From: Cedecea neteri
GTDB lineage: Bacteria; Pseudomonadota; Gammaproteobacteria; Enterobacterales; Enterobacteriaceae
Reading direction: 5' to 3'
Assembly: GCF_000758325.1 (NCBI RefSeq)
Contig: NZ_CP009459.1
Location: 3,224,001-3,288,000, forward strand
Length of the DNA: 64,000 nucleotides
Positions 27,424 to 36,723 of the stretch are shown one piece after another. Made by a program: the position numbers and the translations under genes. The first letter of the stretch is position 1. Each line of letters starts with the position of its first letter. The notes beneath the pieces were generated by a model that saw only the letters and a program-made list of their open reading frames with translations, was not told the origin of the DNA and searched no databases.

Positions 27424-29469
27424 TTATGAGGCAAAATCACCGTGCAGACGGGCCACCAGCGTCAGAATCGAGTAGCGCGCAACAATCTGCTGATGCTGGT
27501 TGGTGATATCCACCGCCCATTCCACCACGCCAACCGGTTTATCTTCCGCCGTTTTCTGCGGCTTGGCGGTTTTACGTTTGCAGGTCAGGCGCACCTGAAT
27601 GGTATCGTCGATTTTTACCGGCTCGATAAAGCGCAGGTTTTCCATGCCGTAGTTGGCAATCACTGGCCCAACGCCGGGATCGACAAACAGCCCGGCGGCG
27701 GCAGACACCACAAAGTAACCGTGCGCCACGCGCTCGCCAAAGAAGGACTCCGCCGCGCCAATTTTGTCGGTATGGGCGTAGAACCGGTCGCCGCTCAGGT
27801 TGGCGAAGTTGGTGATATCGGCTTCGGTGACGGTGCGACGGGCAGTCAGAATACTTTCCCCGATGCGTAGCTCCTCAAAATGTTTGCGGAACGGATGCAC
27901 TGCGTCTTCGTGAACTTTTGCGCCGTAGTTCCATTGCCCGCTAACGGCGGCAAGCATCGTCGGGCTGCCCTGAATAGCGGTGCGCTGCATATAGTGCTTG
28001 ACCGCCCGCAGGCCGCCGAGCTCTTCACCACCACCCGCGCGGCCTGGGCCGCCGTGCACCAGCATCGGCAATGGAGAACCGTGCCCGGTGGACTCCACCG
28101 ACGATTCCTGGTTCAGCACCTGAATGCGTCCGTGGGCACGGGCCGCGCCGAGAATAAAGTGACGGGCCGTTTGCTCATCGGCGGTCACCAGCGTACCCGC
28201 CAGGCTACCCTGACCAGCGCGAGCCAGCGCCATGGCATGTTCCGCATCCCGGTAAGGCATCACGGTGGCAACCGGGCCGAAGGCCTCAAGCTCATGCACC
28301 GCTGGCGTTTCGTCCGGCTGCTGGCAAAGCAAAAGAGTAGGCGGGAAGAACGCGCCCTGTTGCGCAGTATCGGCCTTCCCGCCCAGCAGGACATCACACC
28401 CGGCGGCAATCAGCTGGTCAACTTTACGCTGTACATCATCCCGCTGTTCAAGGCTGACCAGCGCCCCCATGCGCACGCCTTCCGCCGCCGGGTCGCCGGG
28501 TTGTATTTTTTCCAGTTTCGCTTTCAGCGCTTCAACCACAGAACCCAGCCGGTTTTGCGGCACGATAATCCGGCGAATGGCGGTACATTTTTGCCCGGAC
28601 TTGGCGGTCATCTCGCGCACGACTTCCCGCACGAACAGCGCAAATTCAGGCTGTTCAGGCGTGACATCTTCCGCCAGCACGCAGCAGTTAAGCGAGTCCG
28701 CTTCCATGGTGAAGGGAATTGAACGGGCAACGATATTTGAGTGACAACGTAACTTTTGTCCGGTGCTGGCCGAGCCGGTGAAGGTCACCACGTCCTGCTC
28801 ATCCAGATACTCGAACAAATCGCCCACGCCGCCGCAGATCAGGCTTATCGCCCCGTCCGGCACCAGTCCTGACTCAACAATCGCTTTCACCATCGCCTGC
28901 GTTAACTGCGCGCTCGCCGTGCCGGGCTTGATAATCGCGGGCATTCCGGCCAGCCAGGTTGGTGCCAGTTTTTCGAGCATCCCCCAGCAGGGGAAGTTAA
29001 AGGCGTTGATGTGCAGCGCCACGCCCGACTTCGAGGTGAGCACGTGGCGGGCGGCGAATCCTCCCTGTTTTGACAGCGGCATCAATTCATCTTCCGGCCA
29101 TAACGTGTCGTCCGGCAGTTCGCGGTTACCCATTCCGGCGTAGGCAAACAGCGTGCTGATGCCGCCCTCAATGTCTACCCAGCTGTCGGCGCGGGTGGCG
29201 CCCGTTTGATAAGAGACTTCGTAAAACGCTTCTTTCTGCGCCAGCAGGTGCTTCGCCACCGCTTTTAACATCGCGGCGCGCTGAATAAACGTCATCGCCT
29301 GCAACGCTTTGCCGCCTTGTGCAATGGCGAAGCGTTTTGCCGCCGCCATATCCGCCCCTTCGCTGGTCACCTGCCACAGCGGCTCGCCGCTAACGGCATG
29401 AAAAATAGTTCTTTCTTTTCCCTGGCCGCTAAACCACGTCCCGGACAAATAGCTGGTTAACTGTTGCAT
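27424..29469 (-). CDS. paaZ: Bifunctional oxepin-CoA hydrolase / 3-oxo-5,6-dehydrosuberyl-CoA semialdehyde dehydrogenase
   Basis: 681 residues, a fusion of an N-terminal aldehyde dehydrogenase (about 1-520; catalytic Cys in [10 protein letters not shown], general-base Glu in TMEADSLNC) and a C-terminal MaoC/hot-dog enoyl-CoA hydratase-like domain (about 530-680; FYAHTD and [10 protein letters not shown] motifs). It opens the oxepin ring and oxidises the resulting semialdehyde in the phenylacetate pathway. The frame is open to 29493, but [12 protein letters not shown] at 29469 has GGAG 6 nt upstream and matches E. coli PaaZ. It diverges from paaA across a shared control region. tynA follows it on the same strand beyond a repeat element. 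Confidence 0.95.
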   Translation of the reverse strand: MQQLTSYLSGTWFSGQGKERTIFHAVSGEPLWQVTSEGADMAAAKRFAIAQGGKALQAMTFIQRAAMLKAVAKHLLAQKEAFYEVSYQTGATRADSWVDIEGGISTLFAYAGMGNRELPDDTLWPEDELMPLSKQGGFAARHVLTSKSGVALHINAFNFPCWGMLEKLAPTWLAGMPAIIKPGTASAQLTQAMVKAIVESGLVPDGAISLICGGVGDLFEYLDEQDVVTFTGSASTGQKLRCHSNIVARSIPFTMEADSLNCCVLAEDVTPEQPEFALFVREVVREMTAKSGQKCTAIRRIIVPQNRLGSVVEALKAKLEKIQPGDPAAEGVRMGALVSLEQRDDVQRKVDQLIAAGCDVLLGGKADTAQQGAFFPPTLLLCQQPDETPAVHELEAFGPVATVMPYRDAEHAMALARAGQGSLAGTLVTADEQTARHFILGAARAHGRIQVLNQESSVESTGHGSPLPMLVHGGPGRAGGGEELGGLRAVKHYMQRTAIQGSPTMLAAVSGQWNYGAKVHEDAVHPFRKHFEELRIGESILTARRTVTEADITNFANLSGDRFYAHTDKIGAAESFFGERVAHGYFVVSAAAGLFVDPGVGPVIANYGMENLRFIEPVKIDDTIQVRLTCKRKTAKPQKTAEDKPVGVVEWAVDITNQHQQIVARYSILTLVARLHGDFAS

Positions 29470-29626
29470 CTCACTCTCCATTACATGCTGCATTTAATCA
29501 TTACAGTGTTTGTTTTATGAATCATAAAAATCAAGCTGTAATTTAATAAATTGTTAACATCGTGATGGGTTGTGTTTTTTGTTATTGATTTATCTCAATG
29601 ATAAGTCTTGTTTTTGCGATATTTTA

Positions 29627-29642
29627 CGTGATAGACCTCACA
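29627..29642. promoter_or_regulatory. CRP binding site in the paaZ-paaA control region
   Basis: CGTGA-TAGACC-TCACA differs from the CRP consensus TGTGA-N6-TCACA at one position. It lies about 120 bp upstream of paaA, between divergent paaZ and paaA. E. coli paa promoters are known to need cAMP-CRP, so carbon catabolite control is likely kept here. Confidence 0.75.
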
Positions 29643-29701
29643 AACATACGGTGTAATCTTTGCGATCTTCGTTAACTTATCTGTAACTTTTAATCATGAA
29701 G

Positions 29702-29741
29702 TGATTCGTAATATCGCAGTGTGTTGAGTTAAATTGAATCA
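29702..29741. promoter_or_regulatory. PaaX-type operator upstream of paaA
   Basis: TGATTC (29702-29707) and its inverse GAATCA (29736-29741) are separated by 28 bp, just upstream of the paaA start. This matches the bipartite operator known for the phenylacetyl-CoA-responsive GntR-family repressor PaaX in E. coli. A single half-site GAATCA (29519-29524) lies near paaZ. No paaX gene follows paaK in this window. Confidence 0.7.
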
Positions 29742-29753
29742 TAAGGTGATGCC

Positions 29754-30683
29754 GTGACAGAACAAGAACGCTTTGATGAGCGCATCCAGCAGGAAACCGC
29801 CATCGAACCACAGGACTGGATGCCGGAGGCATACCGCAAAACGCTGATCCGTCAGATAGGCCAGCATGCGCACTCGGAAATCGTCGGCATGCTGCCGGAA
29901 GGTAACTGGATAACTCGCGCCCCCAGCCTGCGCCGCAAGGCCATCCTGCTGGCCAAAGTGCAGGATGAAGCGGGACACGGGCTGTATCTCTATAGCGCTG
30001 CGGAAACCCTGGGCTGCGCCCGGGAAGATATCTACCAGAAGATGCTCGACGGCAAGATGAAGTACTCCTCCATCTTTAACTACCCGACGCTTAACTGGGC
30101 CGACATCGGCGTGATTGGCTGGCTGGTCGACGGGGCCGCCATCGTCAACCAGGTCGCGCTGTGCCGGACTTCTTACGGCCCGTACGCCCGGGCGATGGTG
30201 AAAATTTGCAAAGAAGAAAGCTTCCACCAGCGGCAGGGGTTTGAAGCCTGCACCGTGCTGGCGAACGGCAGTCCCGAACAGCGCCAGATGCTGCAGGACG
30301 CCATTAACCGCTTCTGGTGGCCGGCGCTGATGATGTTCGGGCCCAACGACGACAACTCGCCGAACAGCGCCCAAAGCCTTGCCTGGAAAATCAAACGCTT
30401 CGGCAATGACGAGCTGCGCCAGCGCTTTGTCGACAACACCGTGCCGCAGGTTGAGCTGCTGGGCATGACCGTGCCGGATCCCGACCTGCATCTTGATAAG
30501 GCTACCGGCCACTACCGTTTTGGTGACATCGACTGGCAGGAATTCAACGAAGTGGTGGCCGGGCGCGGCCTGTGCAACGAAGAGCGCCTCGCCGCCAAGC
30601 GTAAAGCCTGGGAAGAGGGGGCATGGGTGCGCGAAGCCGCCCTTGCGTATGCCGAAAAACAACAGGCCCGCACCGCCGCCTGA
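29754..30683 (+). CDS. paaA: Phenylacetyl-CoA epoxidase, catalytic alpha subunit
   Basis: 309 residues. This is the diiron catalytic subunit of the 1,2-phenylacetyl-CoA epoxidase complex, which makes the ring epoxide of phenylacetyl-CoA using O2 and electrons from PaaE. The ferritin-like fold carries metal-ligand motifs including VQDEAGHG (E-xx-H) and KEESFHQRQ (E-xxx-H). The sequence is close to E. coli PaaA throughout. The GTG start at 29754 is supported by AAGGTGAT 5-9 nt upstream. It is the first gene of an eleven-gene, tightly packed operon; paaB follows 11 nt after its stop. The operator at 29702-29741 lies immediately upstream. Confidence 0.97.
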   Translation: MTEQERFDERIQQETAIEPQDWMPEAYRKTLIRQIGQHAHSEIVGMLPEGNWITRAPSLRRKAILLAKVQDEAGHGLYLYSAAETLGCAREDIYQKMLDGKMKYSSIFNYPTLNWADIGVIGWLVDGAAIVNQVALCRTSYGPYARAMVKICKEESFHQRQGFEACTVLANGSPEQRQMLQDAINRFWWPALMMFGPNDDNSPNSAQSLAWKIKRFGNDELRQRFVDNTVPQVELLGMTVPDPDLHLDKATGHYRFGDIDWQEFNEVVAGRGLCNEERLAAKRKAWEEGAWVREAALAYAEKQQARTAA

Positions 30684-30694
30684 AGGAGTATGAG

Positions 30695-30982
30695 ATGAGC
30701 AAAATTTACTGGCCGCTGTACGAAGTTTTTATTCGCAATAAAAAAGGGCTGTCCCATCGCCATGTCGGCAGCCTGCACGCCGCCGACGACCAGATGGCGC
30801 TGGAAAACGCCCGCGACGCCTACACCCGCCGCAGCGAAGGCTGCTCCATCTGGGTAGTCAAAGCGAGCGAGATCGTCGCTTCACAGCCGGAAGAGCGCCC
30901 GGAATTTTTCGACCCGGCTGACAGCAAAGTCTACCGCCACCCAACGTTTTACACGCTGCCTGACGGCATCGAGCACATGTGA
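30695..30982 (+). CDS. paaB: Phenylacetyl-CoA epoxidase subunit B
   Basis: 95 residues starting MSKIYWPLYEVFIRNKKGL, the usual PaaB length and N-terminus. PaaB is a small non-catalytic subunit that bridges PaaAC heterodimers in the epoxidase. ATG 30695 has AAGGAG about 6 nt upstream, overlapping the spacer after the paaA stop; the longer open frame to 30623 lies inside paaA and is rejected. Its stop is 8 nt before the chosen paaC start. Confidence 0.95.
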   Translation: MSKIYWPLYEVFIRNKKGLSHRHVGSLHAADDQMALENARDAYTRRSEGCSIWVVKASEIVASQPEERPEFFDPADSKVYRHPTFYTLPDGIEHM

Positions 30983-30990
30983 GGCCGCCG

Positions 30991-31746
30991 ATGACACTCG
31001 ATCCTGTAGCGACCTACAGCCTGCGCCTGGGCGACACCTGCCTTGTGCTGGCCCAGCGTCTGAGCGCCTGGTGCGGCCATGCGCCGGAGCTGGAAATTGA
31101 CCTGGCGCTGGCCAACATTGGCCTCGACCTGCTCGGCCAGGCGCGCAACTTCCTGACCTATGCCGCCGAGCGTGAAGGCGAACACCTCGACGAAGACCGG
31201 CTGGCCTTTGGCCGCGACGAGCGCGAATACCGCAACCTGCTGCTGGCGGAACAGCCCAACGGTGATTTCGCCGAAACGCTGGTGCGCCAGTACCTGCTGG
31301 ATGCGTGGCACGTCTCGCTGTTCGGTCGGCTGGTTGAAAGCAAAGATCCGCAGCTGGCGGCCATTGCAGCTAAAGCGATTAAAGAAGTGCGCTATCACCT
31401 GCGCTTCAGCCGCGGCTGGCTGATTCGCCTGGGCAACGGCACTGAGCTGTCGCAGGCAAAAGCGCAAAGCGCTGTGAACAAACTGTGGCGCTTCAGCGGC
31501 GAAATGTTCGTTGCTGATGAGTTGGAAACCGAGCTGGCGGAGCAGGGGATCGCCGTCGATCCGCTTAGCCTCAAAGCCGAATGGCTGCAAGAAGTGACCG
31601 CCGGGCTGAGCGATGCCTCGCTGCAGGCCCCGGCAGAGCAGCCATACCGCACTGGCGGTAAGCAAGGCTTACACACCGAACACCTCGGCCCGCTGCTGGC
31701 TGAAATGCAGTACCTGCAGCGCGCTTACCCGAACCAGCAGTGGTAA
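30991..31746 (+). CDS. paaC: Phenylacetyl-CoA epoxidase, structural subunit C
   Basis: 251 residues (MTLDPVATYSLRLGDTCLVL...). It is a ferritin-like paralogue of PaaA that pairs with it and stabilises the complex but lacks a full diiron site. Conserved stretches include WCGHAPELEIDLALANIGLD and KAIKEVRYHLRFSRGW. ATG 30991 fits E. coli PaaC; an upstream ATG at 30979 overlaps the paaB stop (ATGTGA) and would add four residues, so either is possible. paaD follows after 10 nt. Confidence 0.94.
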   Translation: MTLDPVATYSLRLGDTCLVLAQRLSAWCGHAPELEIDLALANIGLDLLGQARNFLTYAAEREGEHLDEDRLAFGRDEREYRNLLLAEQPNGDFAETLVRQYLLDAWHVSLFGRLVESKDPQLAAIAAKAIKEVRYHLRFSRGWLIRLGNGTELSQAKAQSAVNKLWRFSGEMFVADELETELAEQGIAVDPLSLKAEWLQEVTAGLSDASLQAPAEQPYRTGGKQGLHTEHLGPLLAEMQYLQRAYPNQQW

Positions 31747-31756
31747 GGAGGAGAGG

Positions 31757-32251
31757 ATGCAAACCGCCACGCTTCAGCCCGCCGCCGTCCGCGACGTCTG
31801 GCGTCTGCTGAGTGAAATCAGTGACCCGGAAATCCCGGTGCTGACCATCACCGATCTCGGGATGGTGCGCAGCGTCGAGCACCGCGCGGACGGCTGGCAC
31901 ATCGGTTTTACGCCAACCTATTCCGGCTGCCCGGCCACTGAATTTTTGCTGGCCGCCATTCGGGAAACGCTGGAAGGCGCAAAGCTAAGCCCGGTGCATA
32001 TCAGGCAGGTTTTGCATCCCGCCTGGACGACGGACTGGATGTCGCCGGAGGCCAAAACCCGGCTGCGCGAATACGGCATCAGCCCGCCGCAGGGGCATGC
32101 CTGCCATGCGACGGTCGCCGCCCAGGTGACCTGCCCACGCTGCGGGAGCGAACACACATCGCTCATCAGTGAATTCGGCTCCACGGCCTGTAAAGCGCTA
32201 TACCGCTGCAACAGCTGCCGGGAACCCTTTGATTACTTTAAATGTATTTGA
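31757..32251 (+). CDS. paaD: Phenylacetate degradation protein PaaD, Fe-S assembly factor-like
   Basis: 164 residues. The N-terminal DUF59/MIP18-like domain (about 10-95, with SDPEIPVLTITDLGM) is followed by a C-terminal Cys-rich segment with two CxxC-like pairs (TCPRCGS and YRCNSCRE) that probably bind metal. It belongs to the epoxidase gene set and is thought to help assemble the iron centres of the complex. ATG 31757 has GGAGGAGAGG directly upstream, a very strong ribosome site, and starts 10 nt after the paaC stop. It ends 7 nt before paaE. Confidence 0.94.
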   Translation: MQTATLQPAAVRDVWRLLSEISDPEIPVLTITDLGMVRSVEHRADGWHIGFTPTYSGCPATEFLLAAIRETLEGAKLSPVHIRQVLHPAWTTDWMSPEAKTRLREYGISPPQGHACHATVAAQVTCPRCGSEHTSLISEFGSTACKALYRCNSCREPFDYFKCI

Positions 32252-32258
32252 GGATGCC

Positions 32259-33326
32259 ATGACAATGTTTCATTCCCTGAAAGTGGCACGTATCGAACCC
32301 GAAACCGCCGAGGCGGTGGCGATTACCTTTTCGGTGCCGGACGCGCTGCGCGGGCAATATCGCTTTCGCCCAGGGCAGCATTTGACGCTGAAAGCCCGGC
32401 TGGGCGGGGAAGAGCTGCGCCGCTGCTACTCTATTTGCCGCTCTGAGAATCCCGGTGAAATATGCGTGGCGGTAAAAGCCATTGAAGGTGGCCGTTTTTC
32501 ACAATACGCGGTCAGCGATTTAACCGCCGGGATGTCGCTCGAAGTGATGGTGCCGCAGGGGACGTTCGGCTACCAGCCGGAAGCGGAAACTCGCGGCAAC
32601 TATCTGGCGCTCGCCGTTGGCTCTGGCATCACGCCGATGCTGGCCATTATCAACGCCACGCTCGCCACCGAGCCGGAAAGCAGCATGACCCTGGTTTACG
32701 GCAACCGCAGCAGCGCCAGCATGATGTTCCGCCAGGCGCTGGCCGACCTGAAAGACCGCTACCCGCAGCGCCTGCAGCTGATTTACCTGTTCAGCCAGGA
32801 AAGGTCGGACAGCGAGCTGCTCAGCGGCCGACTGGACGGTGAAAAATTGAAGCAGCTTGGCGACCACCTGCTGGACGTCAAAGGCTTTGACCGCACGTTT
32901 ATTTGCGGCCCGCAAAGCATGATGCAGGCCACCGAAGCCGCGCTAAAAGAGATGGGCGTCGCGCCGCAGGATATCTACCTCGAACATTTCAACACGCCGG
33001 GGATTGCGCCGGGTGCTCGTTCCCGTGCTCAGGCGGCGGGTAAAACCGTCACCCTGCGCCAGGACGGCGTGGATCGCCAGATTACCCTGACCGCCGGGGA
33101 CGAAAGCATTCTCGACGCGGCCCTGCGGCAGGGCGCGGATCTGCCGTATGCCTGCAAAGGCGGCGTTTGTGCCACCTGCCGCTGCAAGGTGCTGCAGGGG
33201 GAAGTGGACATGGGCGTCAACTACAGCCTGGAGCCGGATCAGCTGGCCGCAGGCTACGTGCTGAGCTGCCAGGCGCTGCCAAAGGGCGACGATGTGGTTC
33301 TCGACTTTGATGCGCAGGGGTTGTGA
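32259..33326 (+). CDS. paaE: Phenylacetyl-CoA epoxidase reductase subunit
   Basis: 355 residues, a ferredoxin-NADP reductase fusion. FAD-binding domain (RCYSICRS, about 50), NADPH-binding domain (GSGITPMLAII, about 120-130), and C-terminal plant-type 2Fe-2S ferredoxin with the ligand pattern CKGGVCATCRCKV (about 298-310) and a later Cys near VLSCQAL. It passes electrons from NADPH to PaaA. Start MTMFHSLKV at 32259 matches E. coli PaaE; the open frame from 32169 overlaps paaD and is rejected. The stop overlaps the paaF start by one base (TGATG). Confidence 0.96.
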   Translation: MTMFHSLKVARIEPETAEAVAITFSVPDALRGQYRFRPGQHLTLKARLGGEELRRCYSICRSENPGEICVAVKAIEGGRFSQYAVSDLTAGMSLEVMVPQGTFGYQPEAETRGNYLALAVGSGITPMLAIINATLATEPESSMTLVYGNRSSASMMFRQALADLKDRYPQRLQLIYLFSQERSDSELLSGRLDGEKLKQLGDHLLDVKGFDRTFICGPQSMMQATEAALKEMGVAPQDIYLEHFNTPGIAPGARSRAQAAGKTVTLRQDGVDRQITLTAGDESILDAALRQGADLPYACKGGVCATCRCKVLQGEVDMGVNYSLEPDQLAAGYVLSCQALPKGDDVVLDFDAQGL

Positions 33327-34093
33327 TGAGCGAACTTCTTAGCCAGCAAAACGGCCGGGTGCTAACCCTGACGCTAAACCGTCCGCAGGCGCGGAATGCG
33401 CTCAACAACGCGCTGCTGACGCTGATTGCCGAAGCGCTTGAAGTTGCGCAGCAGGACGCCGCCATCGGTGCCGTCGTCATTACCGGCAACGAACGTTTTT
33501 TTGCTGCCGGAGCCGATCTCAAAGAGATGGCAAGCCGGGATATGCCCGCCACGCTCAACGACCCGCGGCCCCAGCTTTGGGCACGCCTCGAGCGTTTCCC
33601 TAAACCCCTGATCGCCGCCGTGAACGGCTATGCGTTCGGGGCTGGCTGCGAGCTGGCGCTCCTGAGCGACATCATCGTGGCCGGGGATAACGCGCGCTTC
33701 GGCCTGCCGGAAATCACGCTCGGGATTATGCCCGGCGCGGGCGGCACTCAGCGGCTGATTCGTAGCGTAGGCAAAGCGCTGGCTTACCGCATGGTGCTGA
33801 GCGGCGAAGCTATCGACGCGGATCAGGCTTTACGCGCCGGGCTGGTTGCCGAAGTGCATCCCGCAGCCTTAACGCTGGAATACGCGCAGAAGCTTGCCGC
33901 CAGTATCGCTCGCCATGCCCCGCTGGCGCTGCAGGCCGCCAAAAATGCGCTTCAACAGGCGCAGAACACGGGCCTGAGCCAGGGGCTGTTGCAGGAACGT
34001 CAGCTGTTTACGCTGCTCGCCGCCACCGAAGATCGTCAGGAAGGCATCGCCGCTTTCCTGGAAAAACGACCTGCTGAATTCAAAGGACGTTAA
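33326..34093 (+). CDS. paaF: 2,3-dehydroadipyl-CoA hydratase
   Basis: 255 residues, crotonase superfamily. The oxyanion-hole segment is FFAAGADLKEMA (about 58-70) and the second catalytic segment AVNGYAFGAGCELALLSD (about 97-115), with the two catalytic Glu region around GLPEITLGIMPGAGGTQR. It hydrates 2,3-didehydroadipyl-CoA to 3-hydroxyadipyl-CoA late in the pathway. ATG 33326 overlaps the paaE stop by one base, so translation is coupled; a GTG at 33323 would add one residue. paaG follows after 2 nt. Confidence 0.94.
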   Translation: MSELLSQQNGRVLTLTLNRPQARNALNNALLTLIAEALEVAQQDAAIGAVVITGNERFFAAGADLKEMASRDMPATLNDPRPQLWARLERFPKPLIAAVNGYAFGAGCELALLSDIIVAGDNARFGLPEITLGIMPGAGGTQRLIRSVGKALAYRMVLSGEAIDADQALRAGLVAEVHPAALTLEYAQKLAASIARHAPLALQAAKNALQQAQNTGLSQGLLQERQLFTLLAATEDRQEGIAAFLEKRPAEFKGR

Positions 34094-34095
34094 TC

Positions 34096-34881
34096 ATGAG
34101 TTTTATTATCAGCGATGTGCAAAGCGGGGTGATGACCCTGACCCTCAACCGCCCGGAGCGGCTGAACAGCTTCAACGATGAAATGCATCGTCAACTGGCG
34201 GAAGTCCTCACCCAGGCCGAGCGGGACGAAACCATTCGCTGCCTGCTGATCACGGGCGCAGGGCGCGGCTTCTGCGCCGGGCAGGATCTCAACGACCGCA
34301 ACATTGACCCAAGTGGTGACGCCCCGGACCTCGGTTACTCGGTTGAAACGTTTTATAACCCGCTGCTGCGCCGCCTGGCGAAATTACCGAAGCCGGTGAT
34401 TGCTGCTGTTAACGGCGTGGCCGCCGGAGCCGGAGCCACGCTGGCGCTGGGCTGCGACATGGTTATCGCCGCGCGTTCAGCAAAATTCATTATGTCTTTC
34501 AGCAAGCTGGGGCTGGTGCCCGACTGCGGCGGCACCTGGTTCTTGCCCCGCCAGACCGGACGTGCGCGGGCAATGGGGTTGGCGTTACTCGGCGACACGT
34601 TAACCGCCGGGCAGGCGCACGACTGGGGCATGATTTGGCAGGTCGTGGACGACGAACAGCTCAGCGATACCGCTCGCCAGCTGGCCCAACACTTTGCCAC
34701 TCAGCCGACCTTTGGCCTGGGGCTTATCAAGCAGGCGCTTTATGCCTCGGAAACCAACACCCTGGACGCCCAGCTCGACCTGGAGCGCGATTATCAGCGC
34801 CTGGCTGGCCGCAGCGAAGATTACCGTGAAGGGGTTTCGGCTTTTCTGGCGAAGCGCCCGGCCACCTTTAAGGGGAAATAA
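34096..34881 (+). CDS. paaG: 1,2-epoxyphenylacetyl-CoA isomerase
   Basis: 261 residues, crotonase superfamily but distinct from PaaF. Motifs are RGFCAGQDLNDR (about 56-67) and the glycine-rich VAAGAGATLALGCDM (about 107-122). It isomerises the ring epoxide to oxepin-CoA and also moves the double bond in later intermediates. The GQDLNDRN segment and overall length match E. coli PaaG. It begins 2 nt after paaF and ends 2 nt before paaH, so it is fully within the operon. Confidence 0.95.
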   Translation: MSFIISDVQSGVMTLTLNRPERLNSFNDEMHRQLAEVLTQAERDETIRCLLITGAGRGFCAGQDLNDRNIDPSGDAPDLGYSVETFYNPLLRRLAKLPKPVIAAVNGVAAGAGATLALGCDMVIAARSAKFIMSFSKLGLVPDCGGTWFLPRQTGRARAMGLALLGDTLTAGQAHDWGMIWQVVDDEQLSDTARQLAQHFATQPTFGLGLIKQALYASETNTLDAQLDLERDYQRLAGRSEDYREGVSAFLAKRPATFKGK

Positions 34882-34883
34882 GC

Positions 34884-36308
34884 ATGTTAACTCCTGAGGC
34901 CGTGATTGCGGTGATTGGCAGCGGCACCATGGGCGCAGGTATTGCCCAGGTGGCCGCCAGCGCGGGCCATGCCGTGTGGCTGTACGACATTCAGCCCGGT
35001 GCGGCAAAACGCGCGATAGACGGGATTGATACCGCGCTCAGCGCCCGCGTAGCGAAAGGCAAACTTGACGGGGCGCTTCGCCAGTCAACGCTTGCCCGGC
35101 TGCGTCCGGCGGAGACGCTGGCTGATTTGGCTCAGGCCGCGCTGGTGATTGAGGCCGCCGCCGAACAAATTGACGTCAAGCAGGCCATTTTCCGTGATTT
35201 AGCGGCGGTGTGCGCCCCTGATACCGTCTTTGCCAGCAATACCTCATCCATTTCTATCACCGCCATCGCCAGCGGCATCAGCCACCCGGCGCGCGTGGTC
35301 GGGCTGCATTTCTTTAACCCTGCACCGGTGATGAAACTGGTCGAAGTGGTCAGCGGCCTGGAAACCTCGCCGGAGATTGCCGAGCGGCTTTGCGAGCTGG
35401 CGCTGCGCTGGGGAAAACAGCCGGTGCGCTGCCATTCCACGCCTGGCTTTATCGTCAATCGCGTGGCGCGGCCTTTTTATGCCGAAGCCTGGCGCGCGCT
35501 GGAAGAGCAGGTTGCCCCTGCAGCGGCTATCGATGCCGCGTTGCGCGACGGGGCTGGCTTCCCGATGGGGCCGCTGGCATTAACGGATCTGATCGGTCAG
35601 GACGTCAACTTCGCCGTCACCTGTTCGGTGTTTAACGCCTTCTGGCAGGAGCGCCGGTTCCTGCCTTCTCTCGCCCAGCAGGAACTGGTGCTTGGCAAGC
35701 GGCTGGGCAAGAAAACCGGGCAGGGCGTTTACCGCTGGCCGCTTGAGGCGCAGCCGGAATATCAACCTCAAGTGCCGGCCGAACTGGCGGCTAAACAGGT
35801 CACGCAGTCCGGTAAAACCCTCGACATTGACGGCATCGTTGTCGCCATAACCAGTGGCATGACGGCCACCGCCATGTCGGCTGAGCTTAAACGCCCCGTG
35901 GTGCTGCGGGACAAGCTGGCCGACTCTCCGCTGGAAGTGTTGGCGCCGTCGGCTTCGGTCACGCCGCAGCAGCTGGCGAAGGTCATTCATTACTTCCAAC
36001 AGCAGGGCAAACAAGTGCTGGTGATCGGTGACTACCCCGGCATGCTGGCCTGGCGCACCGTGGCGATGCTCGCCAACGAAGCGCTGGATGCGCTGCAAAA
36101 AGGGGTGGCTGCGGAAGCCGACATCGATACCGCGATGCAGCTCGGCGTGAACTATCCGCACGGGCCGTTGGCCTGGGGAGCCCGCCTGGGCTGGCAAAAC
36201 ATTCTGACGCTGCTGGAAAACCTGCAGCGCCATTACGGCGAAGAACGCTACCGCCCGACCTCTTTACTGCGTCAGCGCGCGCTGCTGGAGAACCAACATG
36301 AGCACTAA
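34884..36308 (+). CDS. paaH: 3-hydroxyadipyl-CoA dehydrogenase
   Basis: 474 residues. The Rossmann NAD-binding motif is VIGSGTMGAGIAQ (about 10-22). The catalytic region includes ASNTSSISITAIA and VVGLHFFNPAPVMKLVE. A second 3-hydroxyacyl-CoA dehydrogenase C-terminal domain sits at about 380-470, as in E. coli PaaH. It oxidises 3-hydroxyadipyl-CoA to 3-oxoadipyl-CoA. Its last 11 bases overlap paaI in another frame, a coupled junction. Confidence 0.95.
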   Translation: MLTPEAVIAVIGSGTMGAGIAQVAASAGHAVWLYDIQPGAAKRAIDGIDTALSARVAKGKLDGALRQSTLARLRPAETLADLAQAALVIEAAAEQIDVKQAIFRDLAAVCAPDTVFASNTSSISITAIASGISHPARVVGLHFFNPAPVMKLVEVVSGLETSPEIAERLCELALRWGKQPVRCHSTPGFIVNRVARPFYAEAWRALEEQVAPAAAIDAALRDGAGFPMGPLALTDLIGQDVNFAVTCSVFNAFWQERRFLPSLAQQELVLGKRLGKKTGQGVYRWPLEAQPEYQPQVPAELAAKQVTQSGKTLDIDGIVVAITSGMTATAMSAELKRPVVLRDKLADSPLEVLAPSASVTPQQLAKVIHYFQQQGKQVLVIGDYPGMLAWRTVAMLANEALDALQKGVAAEADIDTAMQLGVNYPHGPLAWGARLGWQNILTLLENLQRHYGEERYRPTSLLRQRALLENQHEH

Positions 36309-36723
36309 CGCCTGGGATAACGCCCACGTGATGTATGCGCGAGACAACTGCGCCAGACAGATGGGCATCGAAGTGGTTGAGATGGGCGACGGCTTTGCGC
36401 TGCTCACCATGACCATCACCGAAGCCATGCTCAACGGGCACCAGACCTGCCACGGAGGGCAGCTGTTTACTCTGGCCGATACGGCCTTTGCCTACGCCTG
36501 CAACAGCCAGGGGCTGGCGGCGGTGGCCTCCGGCTGCAGCATCGAATTTTTGCGTCCCGGCAAGGCAGGTGACCGACTGAAAGCGGTGGCCAGAGTGCGC
36601 CAGCAGGGGCGGCAGACCGGCGTCTACGACATTGAAATCATTAATCAGGACGAGAAGACGCTGGCGCTGTTTCGCGGCCGCGCCCATCGCATAGGTACGA
36701 CGGTTTCAGGAGAAAAATTATGA
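36298..36723 (+). CDS. paaI: Hydroxyphenylacetyl-CoA thioesterase PaaI
   Basis: 141 residues, hot-dog fold thioesterase. The family motif NGHQTCHGGQLFTLADTAFA (about 46-65) includes the catalytic Asp of LAD. It is thought to release CoA from hydroxylated or dead-end phenylacetyl-CoA products, protecting the CoA pool. ATG 36298 lies inside the end of paaH; its TGA overlaps the paaJ start (ATGA). Confidence 0.95.
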   Translation: MSTNAWDNAHVMYARDNCARQMGIEVVEMGDGFALLTMTITEAMLNGHQTCHGGQLFTLADTAFAYACNSQGLAAVASGCSIEFLRPGKAGDRLKAVARVRQQGRQTGVYDIEIINQDEKTLALFRGRAHRIGTTVSGEKL